Positions 24,573 through 28,983 of a DNA stretch of 28,983 bases are shown in pieces. Origin of the DNA: a virus; IMG/VR virus record IMGVR_UViG_3300042886_000356, positions 1 to 28,983 of that record. One strand, given 5' to 3'. The notes beneath the pieces are model-generated. The model was not told the DNA's origin and did not search any database. It saw only the letters and a program-made list of their open reading frames with translations. A program made the translations under genes and the position numbers. Position 1 is the first letter of the stretch. Every line of letters starts with the position of its first letter.

Positions 24573-25046
24573 ATGTTTTTAATACAACTAAATATTGATT
24601 CTATGAGAGCATATCTATTGGGAGTTTTAACCTCCATATTAACCTTTTTCTTACCGATTAAAGGATTTTTAACACTAATGGGGGGTATGGTAGCATTGGA
24701 TACTTGTTTTGCGATGTATGTTGCTTATACAATGGGTGATGGTATGAAAAGTCTTACAAGTAGTAAGTTCTTCAACATCGCCCCCAAATTGTATTTTTAT
24801 TTAGGTGTTATTATGTTAGCATATATGGTAGATTATTTTATTGTTGGAACTGACTACTTATTCGGTGTTAAACAATTCGGAACGAAGATAGTTACCTTTG
24901 CGTTCATCAGTAATGAAATTAAGAGTGTAAATGAGACCTTTGTTAAACGATTTAATAAAAGTATATATGATACACTAAAAGAATATTTTAGCGTCCTAAA
25001 AGACCTAAAAAAAGATATTCAGGAAATTATAAATGATAAAGAATAA
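24573..25046 (+). CDS. Phage holin (holin_4-like)
   Basis: The protein has three or four hydrophobic segments at about residues 12-27, 31-53, 72-91 and 103-113, and a charged C-terminal tail, with FISNEIKSVNETF resembling the NExxSIxEN motif of the Phage_holin_4 family. Holins form the membrane lesions that trigger lysis, and an endolysin follows shortly. The start is uncertain: the ATG at 24573 lies in a stretch almost the same as the leader element at 4167 (ATGTTTTTAATACAA), and a start at ATG 24603 (MRAYLLGVLTS) would give a more usual holin beginning. The longer version has ten extra residues (MFLIQLNIDS). Confidence 0.75.
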   Translation: MFLIQLNIDSMRAYLLGVLTSILTFFLPIKGFLTLMGGMVALDTCFAMYVAYTMGDGMKSLTSSKFFNIAPKLYFYLGVIMLAYMVDYFIVGTDYLFGVKQFGTKIVTFAFISNEIKSVNETFVKRFNKSIYDTLKEYFSVLKDLKKDIQEIINDKE

Positions 25047-25058
25047 AAACATATTAAT

Positions 25059-25223
25059 ATGAAAGAACAAATACCTGTAGAATTAATAAATTTACTTCAA
25101 GAAGGAGCTCGTCAATACACTAATAGTAAAGCAACAACGGATGCTGGAGTAGTATTACGACTTATTGCTAAATTTATCCCCGTATCATTAATAATAAAAT
25201 TATTTGCTCATAAACTAAAATAA
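25059..25223 (+). CDS. 54-aa hydrophobic protein between holin and endolysin
   Basis: A short ORF fits exactly between the holin and the endolysin, ending one base before the endolysin start. The protein begins with a polar helix (MKEQIPVELINLLQEGARQY) and has a hydrophobic segment from about residue 30 to 50 (GVVLRLIAKFIPVSLIIKLF) with a basic C-terminus. One membrane span is possible, so an accessory lysis protein such as an antiholin or small holin is conceivable. No family is recognised and the role is from position only. Confidence 0.6.
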   Translation: MKEQIPVELINLLQEGARQYTNSKATTDAGVVLRLIAKFIPVSLIIKLFAHKLK

Positions 25224-25224
25224 A

Positions 25225-25683
25225 ATGCTAACAACAACAGAGATAAAAAAAACCTATGGAGAACCTGGTGAAAGTGGGTTAATGCTAATAACACTACCTT
25301 ATCCGATGCGATTAGCGTGGGATAAAAAAACAACAGTAACTAGGATACAATGCCACCGATTGGTTGCTGATAACTTTTTAAGAGTTTTCAGTGAAATACT
25401 AAAAGAGTATGGACTTGAAAAGATAAAAGAACTTGAAATAGATATTTATGGTGGGTGTTATAACCTTCGTAAAATGAGAGGTGGTAGTGAGTTAAGTCGT
25501 CACTCGTGGGGTATTGCAATTGACCTAAATCCTGAAAAGAACACTCTAAAAGAGACTAAAAAAACAGCTCAATTCGCAAAACCTGAATATAAAAAGATGA
25601 TTGATATCTTTTATAAACACGGATTTTTATCTTTAGGTAGAGAAAAGAACTACGACTGGATGCACTTTGAGATTAAAGAGTAA
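25225..25683 (+). CDS. Endolysin, M15-family peptidase
   Basis: The 152-aa protein is a zinc peptidase of the M15 (D-Ala-D-Ala carboxypeptidase or L-Ala-D-Glu endopeptidase) type. The zinc ligands are seen in SRHSWGIAIDLNP (H93 and D100) and YDWMHFE (H147), with the usual Trp two residues before the last His. The N-terminal half has GGCYNLRKMRGG just before the first ligand, as in phage members. It would cut the peptide part of peptidoglycan at lysis. There is no signal peptide, so release through the holin is expected. It is the last plus-strand gene of the late block and is followed by a strong terminator. Confidence 0.85.
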   Translation: MLTTTEIKKTYGEPGESGLMLITLPYPMRLAWDKKTTVTRIQCHRLVADNFLRVFSEILKEYGLEKIKELEIDIYGGCYNLRKMRGGSELSRHSWGIAIDLNPEKNTLKETKKTAQFAKPEYKKMIDIFYKHGFLSLGREKNYDWMHFEIKE

Positions 25684-25687
25684 TAAA

Positions 25688-25712
25688 AAACCCCTCCGTT
25701 TAAGAGGGGTTT
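25688..25712 (+). terminator. Terminator at the end of the late gene block
   Basis: AAACCCCTC (25688-25696) pairs with GAGGGGTTT (25704-25712) in a perfect 9-bp stem with a 7-nt loop. The T tail is short. It starts five bases after the endolysin stop and resembles the stem after the capsid gene. Confidence 0.8.
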
Positions 25713-25891
25713 AACATTTTCCAGCAAATTGGCAAATAAACTGAAATCAAACAAACCATTTTAACTAAATAAATTTAGATTGGGACTAAATTATGAAAAC
25801 AAGGTTCAATATTGGTTGAATATCTTACTTAATTATAAATATCTGTAATTTATTGTAAAGACTAAATTGATATGTTAATTTATTGTTAATT
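25713..25891. other. AT-rich spacer with a short direct repeat
   Basis: I see no gene in these 179 bases. TAATTTATTGT occurs twice about 35 bases apart, near 25848 and 25876. The spacer separates the late operon terminator from the 3' end of a minus-strand gene. Confidence 0.4.
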
Positions 25892-26053
25892 TTATAAATT
25901 TTCATTTAATGCGTGTAATATATTTATTTTTTCCCTGATTGTTTTCGCATTACTAAAATCTTTTGTTATCTGATTGATAAGTTTATCATTTTCAATACTA
26001 CCAAGAACTACTATTTTATTAGTTAAACTTTCAATTAATTTTTTATTTTTCAT
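25892..26053 (-). CDS. 53-aa hypothetical protein (minus strand)
   Basis: On the minus strand, an ATG (complement of 26051-26053) opens an ORF of 53 residues, MKNKKLIESLTNKIVVLGSI onward, that ends with TAA. The protein is helical and basic at the start, with regular Leu/Ile spacing. It has an A-rich leader and a good Bacteroidota-type promoter just upstream, which strongly supports a real gene. No family is recognised. It lies downstream of the winged-helix gene on the same strand and might be a small regulator. Confidence 0.6.
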   Translation of the reverse strand: MKNKKLIESLTNKIVVLGSIENDKLINQITKDFSNAKTIREKINILHALNENL

Positions 26054-26075
26054 AATTTTATTTTTTTATTTTTTA

Positions 26076-26106
26076 CAAACTTACAATTTTATATAATATC
26101 ATCCAA
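26076..26106 (-). promoter_or_regulatory. Bacteroidota-type promoter for the 53-aa minus-strand gene
   Basis: Read on the minus strand, TTG (complement of 26104-26106) is followed by 20 nt and then TAAGTTTG (complement of 26076-26083), a full match to the known Bacteroidota consensus TAnnTTTG with a TTG upstream at the right distance. It would start a leader of about 16 nt before the ATG at 26053. Confidence 0.6.
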
Positions 26107-26118
26107 GTTATTTTTTAT

Positions 26119-26865
26119 TTAATTTACATAATTACTTTTATTATTCAGAACCCTCCCCCATATACTATCAGTTAGAATATCATCATCATCACTTTTTATA
26201 GTATTTTTTTTATCAATTTTACTTTCAACATTGGATATTAATTCAATTATTGACTTATCACTTTTCTTCCAGGTTTTTATTTCATTTTCAAGTTCATATT
26301 GGCATAATTTATATTTACCAATATACCTAGTTAATTTCATATAATAATCATCAACACTTGCCCAAGGATTATCTTTCAACATTTCTTCAATTTCAATAAC
26401 TAATTCATTGTTGATATTATCTTTAGATTTAATTATTGGTAGGTTTTCTTCTTCCTGTTGAACGATAATATCTTTTTTATGTATTGATACCACTTTTATA
26501 TTATCTTCCTTTATTTGGTCTATTTTAACTTCTTTATTCGTTGAAGATACATTTTTATCTAATTTGTTACCTAATGTAATATACCTTCTATTCCCCCATT
26601 TAGAATCAGGATATTTTTGCTTAGAAGTTGAAGTAATAATAAAATCATTATCTTTAAGATATTTTATAATTCTACTAATCATTCTAACACCCCCCAGTTT
26701 TTCGTTGAAGTGTTTTACTATATGTTCATCTGTATAGAAGAACTCTTGTTTATTATCGCAGTGTGAGATAATAAATGATAATAATGTAATATCATTATTT
26801 GATAATTCGTTGAAGTTATATAAATAATTATATACTTTAGTAAATGTAGTTGAAGTAGTTTCCAT
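26119..26865 (-). CDS. Winged-helix DNA-binding protein, candidate replication initiator
   Basis: The 248-aa protein has an N-terminal winged-helix region (residues about 15-98): ELSNNDITLLSFIISHCDNK, FYTDEHIVKHFNEKLGG, RMISRIIKYLKDNDFIITST and GNRRYITLG. This is the outline of HTH_36-type or phage replisome-organiser domains. A charged linker (100-150) leads to a C-terminal helical domain with NPWASVDDYYMKLTRYIGKY and IKTWKKS. It is on the opposite strand to the late genes. A hairpin, AT-rich DNA and five tandem iterons lie upstream of its start, the classic layout of an initiator beside its origin. A transcription regulator is the alternative. No helicase or primase motif is seen. Confidence 0.6.
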   Translation of the reverse strand: METTSTTFTKVYNYLYNFNELSNNDITLLSFIISHCDNKQEFFYTDEHIVKHFNEKLGGVRMISRIIKYLKDNDFIITSTSKQKYPDSKWGNRRYITLGNKLDKNVSSTNKEVKIDQIKEDNIKVVSIHKKDIIVQQEEENLPIIKSKDNINNELVIEIEEMLKDNPWASVDDYYMKLTRYIGKYKLCQYELENEIKTWKKSDKSIIELISNVESKIDKKNTIKSDDDDILTDSIWGRVLNNKSNYVN

Positions 26866-26909
26866 TTTTTTTATTCCTTTATTTTTATGTTATGTCCTTT
26901 TTTATTTTA

Positions 26910-26952
26910 CTCGGGAAAGGAAGTTGGGGGTAATTAATCCCCAACACCCGAG
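26910..26952 (-). promoter_or_regulatory. Strong two-part hairpin upstream of the winged-helix gene
   Basis: CTCGGG (26910-26915) pairs with CCCGAG (26947-26952), and GTTGGGG (26923-26929) pairs with CCCCAAC (26939-26945) around a 9-nt loop. A 7-nt bulge faces a single A. It is by far the most GC-rich spot in the region. No T run follows on either strand, so it is not a normal terminator. It would be in the 5' leader of the winged-helix mRNA, about 45 bases from the start codon, or could act as DNA structure at the origin. Confidence 0.55.
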
Positions 26953-27141
26953 GAAGATTGATAACAACCTTCTATTATAAATATATTAAACTTTATAAAA
27001 AGACCAAATAATTAACTATATTATTTTCTTATAGTAAAAACAATTTCAATAGATATTATTTATATAATCTTATTTATGTAAAATTACTATTATTATTTCA
27101 ATAAAACAATTTTTTATATATATAATATAATAATTATTATA

Positions 27142-27191
27142 ATCTTATCTTATTTCTTATCTTATTATCTTATCTTATTTCTTATCTTATT
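27142..27191. repeat. Two perfect 25-bp direct repeats (AT-rich, TCTTAT-based)
   Basis: Two adjacent identical units (27142-27166 and 27167-27191) are each built from the hexamer TCTTAT with one T-rich spacer. They contain only C, T and A on this strand. Such tracts are typical of DNA-unwinding elements beside iterons. Confidence 0.75.
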
Positions 27192-27198
27192 ATGAATG

Positions 27199-27313
27199 GT
27201 CATATATGTCTATATAATGTAGTCATATATGTCTATATAATGTAGTCATATCTGTCTATATAATATGGTCATATCTGTCTATATAGTATAGTCATATTTG
27301 TCTATATATGATT
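27199..27313. repeat. Five tandem 23-bp iterons
   Basis: Units begin at 27199, 27222, 27245, 27268 and 27291, all exactly 23 bp apart. The shared core is GTCATATnTGTCTATATA. The first two units are identical, and the later ones drift mainly after the core. The spacing of about two helix turns puts the sites on one face of DNA, as for Rep-protein iterons. There are no spacers, so this is not a CRISPR array. Confidence 0.8.
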
Positions 27314-27332
27314 TAACAATTTGGTAGATATC

Positions 27333-27345
27333 GGTGATTATCACC
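27333..27345. promoter_or_regulatory. 13-bp palindrome GGTGATTATCACC, possible operator
   Basis: Two 6-bp arms, GGTGAT and ATCACC, flank a single T, a size and symmetry typical of a dimeric repressor site. It lies between the iterons and the promoter candidate of the gene at 27470. Confidence 0.45.
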
Positions 27346-27408
27346 TGTAAGTAAGAAAAATATAAATAAAACCTATAGGACCATCTTCAACGATAGAAAA
27401 AAAGTATT

Positions 27409-27437
27409 TTGTATTTTAGTAAAATTGATTATATTTA
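27409..27437 (+). promoter_or_regulatory. Candidate promoter for the gene at 27470
   Basis: TTG (27409-27411) is followed by 18 nt and then TATATTTA (27430-27437), one base off the Bacteroidota TAnnTTTG element. The following leader ATATAAACAAACTAAAAA resembles that before the gene at 28222. Confidence 0.4.
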
Positions 27438-27469
27438 TATTATATAAACAAACTAAAAAACTAAATAAA

Positions 27470-27673
27470 ATGGCAAATTCAACAGGTAAGGCAATCGCAA
27501 CTCAATCACAATTAAAATTCGTATTGGATTATTCAATCCATATGGATAAAAAATTATCACTAAAAGATATTATTGCAATCAGTAATGTTCTTATTGATTA
27601 TGTAGAAAACGGATACTCAAAAGAACTATCAGATAGAATAGGTAAGATAGATGAATATCTTCAAGATAAATAA
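27470..27673 (+). CDS. 67-aa hypothetical early protein
   Basis: The protein (MANSTGKAIATQSQLKFVLD onward) is small and helical, with HMDKKLSLKDIIAISNVLID and a C-terminal amphipathic helix ELSDRIGKIDEYLQDK. No family is recognised. I choose ATG 27470, since the leader before it is A-rich like other genes here. A longer frame from TTG 27425 would translate the promoter-like region. The gene is the first plus-strand gene after the putative origin and ends at a terminator shared with a convergent gene. Confidence 0.65.
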   Translation: MANSTGKAIATQSQLKFVLDYSIHMDKKLSLKDIIAISNVLIDYVENGYSKELSDRIGKIDEYLQDK

Positions 27674-27722
27674 CGACCACTTCAAGTGGAACTTAGGACC
27701 TTATCGTAACGGGTAAGAAATT

Positions 27723-27752
27723 AAAAGGGGAACTCGCTACTCCCCTTTTTTT
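27723..27752. terminator. Bidirectional terminator between convergent genes
   Basis: AAAAGGGGA (27723-27731) pairs perfectly with TCCCCTTTT (27741-27749) around a 9-nt loop, with a T run on the plus strand and an A run upstream that gives a U run for minus-strand transcripts. It lies between the stops of the genes at 27470 (plus) and 27755 (minus). Confidence 0.85.
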
Positions 27753-27754
27753 AT

Positions 27755-28126
27755 TTATACTAATTTAATCCTATCAAAACATAATATATGATTAACCAGG
27801 TCCTCCCCAATACAAGTAAGTGTTGTATTAATAAATTGTTTTGGATGTAAATGGGGGTTGTCAAAGATAAGATTTAACTCAATAGATAGAGATAAGTTCT
27901 TCAACGAAATATCACGAATAATAAAGGGTTTTACGGAACCGAAATAATCTTCCAGTATCTTATGAGTTAAAATGATTAATTGTTTCTTATATGTAGTAAA
28001 ACTATCATCAAAGTCCTCATCCTTTTCAACTTTACTCTTTATAATAACATAAAACAATTTACTTGTCTTTAAGTTGTCGCAACCTATTGTATAATCTACC
28101 GAATGATAGTTAATTCTTTTTACCAT
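27755..28126 (-). CDS. Hypothetical protein, 123 aa (minus strand)
   Basis: I do not recognise this protein. It starts MVKRINYHSVDYTIGCDNLK, has a strand-helix-strand feel with KLFYVIIKSKVEKDEDFDD and a middle helix (YKKQLIILTHKILEDYFGSV), and then a strand stretch (LSLSIELNLIFDNP). No catalytic motif or membrane span is visible. It converges on the 67-aa gene across a bidirectional terminator and diverges from the nuclease gene at 28222 through a 95-bp AT-rich gap. Position in the early region suggests a regulatory or host-takeover role, but nothing shows it directly. Confidence 0.7.
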   Translation of the reverse strand: MVKRINYHSVDYTIGCDNLKTSKLFYVIIKSKVEKDEDFDDSFTTYKKQLIILTHKILEDYFGSVKPFIIRDISLKNLSLSIELNLIFDNPHLHPKQFINTTLTCIGEDLVNHILCFDRIKLV

Positions 28127-28221
28127 AATCTTAAAATTTTGTTAAAGTTTTGTTAATTTTTATAGTTTTTTATAATAACTATATATTTATAAATATAAAC
28201 TAAAACTAAAAAAAACAAATT
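28127..28221. promoter_or_regulatory. Divergent promoter region
   Basis: The 95-bp AT-rich gap must hold promoters for the genes at 27755 (minus) and 28222 (plus). TATATTTATA at 28182, followed by ATATAAACTAAAACTAAAA, closely matches the leader at 27430-27460. No TTG at the right distance is seen, so the promoter call is weak. Confidence 0.4.
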
Positions 28222-28725
28222 ATGGGAAATTATCAAACACAAGATGAAGATGGTCGGCAACTGTTTCATCTATTATGTTCGCAACAAAAGTGGTGTAGGC
28301 ATAAAAAGGATTCAACTAATAAGTATTCAAGTTGGGACTTATCTTATTTAAGTGGTAAAACACGAATGATAGGTGAAATAAAATACAGGAGAGAATATGA
28401 AGGTGATGAATTTTATGATTGGATACTGGAGCTTGAGAAACTAAATAATCTAAAGAAAATCCACGAAAAGATGTTAAAACAGGGGATTGAGACTAGGATA
28501 ACATATATTAATCACTTCAACGCTAATTATACTTTAATATGGGATATTACTGACCTAAATTTAGATAATTATCAAATTAAAAAAGTTAAACTACAGAAAA
28601 ACAATTTTGATACAACTGAAATATGGAAAGATGTAATTTATTTACCAAGTTATCAGGCTATATTCAGAGGAGAAACAGATGAAACTAAAAGTATATTTAT
28701 AAAACAACTACACAATGGCAACTAA
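28222..28725 (+). CDS. Predicted PD-(D/E)XK nuclease-like protein
   Basis: The 167-aa protein has a candidate PD-(D/E)XK core: D39 in SSWDLSYLSG, then a turn and E52-I-K54 in MIGEIKYRREY. Between them lies a strand-turn-strand spacing typical of this fold. A helix EFYDWILELEKLNNLKKIHE follows, and then the strands RITYINHF and YTLIWDI. Such nucleases in phage early regions act in recombination, DNA processing or degrading host DNA. The call rests on a single D...ExK arrangement and is tentative. It starts at ATG 28222 with an A-rich leader and overlaps the next small ORF by 11 nt. Confidence 0.5.
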   Translation: MGNYQTQDEDGRQLFHLLCSQQKWCRHKKDSTNKYSSWDLSYLSGKTRMIGEIKYRREYEGDEFYDWILELEKLNNLKKIHEKMLKQGIETRITYINHFNANYTLIWDITDLNLDNYQIKKVKLQKNNFDTTEIWKDVIYLPSYQAIFRGETDETKSIFIKQLHNGN

Positions 28726-28840
28726 AAAACAAACAAACAAAAAGGACGAAGAAATAATCAAGAACATATTTATCTTGTTGAAAAAATTAGATGATTCGCA
28801 AGTAAAATTATCAGAAATATTAAAAAAAAATGAAAAATAA
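28715..28840 (+). CDS. 41-aa Lys-rich hypothetical protein
   Basis: The ORF starts within the end of the nuclease gene (11-nt overlap) and encodes MATKKQTNKKDEEIIKNIFI onward, a charged helix with regular Leu/Ile. It ends with TAA. The tight overlap with both neighbours supports it being translated. No family is recognised. Confidence 0.5.
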   Translation: MATKKQTNKKDEEIIKNIFILLKKLDDSQVKLSEILKKNEK

Positions 28841-28940
28841 AGATAAAAAAATACAGGAAGAATTAAGAAAAAAAGCGATTAGAGAAATAAAAGCAATATT
28901 ATTCTTACAACAATTTAATAAAATGTTAAAAAAAATATAA
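28830..28940 (+). CDS. 36-aa basic hypothetical protein
   Basis: A short ORF overlapping its upstream neighbour by 11 nt, and its downstream neighbour by one base, encodes MKNKDKKIQEELRKKAIREI onward. It is basic and helical, and its size makes the call uncertain. The chain of overlaps suggests translational coupling. Confidence 0.45.
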   Translation: MKNKDKKIQEELRKKAIREIKAILFLQQFNKMLKKI

Positions 28941-28983
28941 TGGAAAAATCATTTAGCGAAAAAATACAGGAACAAAAACGAAA
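28940..28983 (+). CDS. Start of a gene cut by the right edge
   Basis: An ATG on the preceding stop codon (TAATG) opens a frame, MEKSFSEKIQEQKR, still open at the window end. The TAATG junction is the same as at other gene borders here. Nothing can be said of its product. Confidence 0.45.
   Translation, partial: MEKSFSEKIQEQKR

Larger units (their letters stand above)
26866..27469. other. Non-coding control region, putative replication origin
   Basis: These 604 bases have no convincing gene. From left to right they hold a two-part hairpin (26910-26952), a very AT-rich tract (26970-27141), two perfect 25-bp direct repeats (27142-27191), five 23-bp iterons (27199-27313), a 13-bp palindrome (27333-27345) and a likely promoter for the gene at 27470. 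The order AT-rich repeats then iterons next to a winged-helix gene fits an iteron-controlled theta origin. Function is inferred from layout. Confidence 0.6.

Noticed and set aside
26910-26952. Rho-independent terminator.
   Set aside because: Neither strand has a T run after the stem, and the bulge is unusual for a terminator.
27199-27313. CRISPR array.
   Set aside because: The 23-bp units are directly adjacent with no spacers, and no cas gene is near.
27425-27469. TTG start at 27425 for the 67-aa gene.
   Set aside because: It would translate the promoter-like TATATTTATA region; ATG 27470 has the typical A-rich leader.
1-28983. tRNA genes, integrase or attachment site.
   Set aside because: I saw no cloverleaf-like sequence, no tyrosine or serine recombinase motif, and no direct repeat suggesting att sites.

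Overview
The window is 29 kb of an AT-rich tailed-phage genome. A tape-measure protein, tail-tube-like, tail-completion-like and HK97-type capsid genes point to a siphovirus. The host is most likely a low-GC Bacteroidota. One tail protein ends in a BACON-like domain, and a fibre-tip protein carries BspA/DUF285-type repeats. Genes start behind A-rich leaders without clear Shine-Dalgarno sequences. One minus-strand gene has a good match to the Bacteroidota promoter pattern (TTG, 20 nt, TAnnTTTG). I see no integrase, CI-like repressor, tRNA or CRISPR array, so the lifestyle cannot be judged. Both ends cut through genes, so this is not a complete genome.

Layout. 3-1807: end of a sigma-like HTH gene, a beta-class DNA methyltransferase and a small Cys-containing protein. 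1810-3415: small and large terminase. 3415-13459: a tail block with a possible chaperone, tail-completion-like and gp10-like proteins, two very large tail proteins, a 47-aa ORF and the tape measure. 13499-18998: a head block with an XkdF-like protease fused to a scaffold-like region, major capsid, tail-tube candidate, Ig-like protein, a portal carrying two extra domains, and a head-tail adaptor candidate. 19076-24570: fibre and receptor-binding genes rich in repeats. 24573-25683: holin, a small hydrophobic protein and an M15-type endolysin, closed by a terminator. All of this is on the plus strand with overlaps or very short gaps, like a late operon.

25892-28983 is a separate control and early region. 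It holds a 53-aa gene and a winged-helix protein on the minus strand, then about 600 bp of non-coding DNA with a strong two-part hairpin, two perfect 25-bp direct repeats, five tandem 23-bp iterons and a 13-bp palindrome. This looks like an iteron-type replication origin next to its likely initiator. Beyond it lie a small plus-strand gene, a bidirectional terminator, an unknown minus-strand gene, a predicted PD-(D/E)XK nuclease and a chain of tiny overlapping ORFs running off the right edge.

The most interesting points are: the iteron origin; the portal fusion, whose junction is a run of ten A where a -1 shift gives an immediate TAA; an in-frame internal start for a scaffold inside the protease gene; a recurring ATGTCTTTAA element just ahead of several start codons; the head-in-the-middle gene order; and exclusive use of TAA as stop codon in every gene I accept with confidence.
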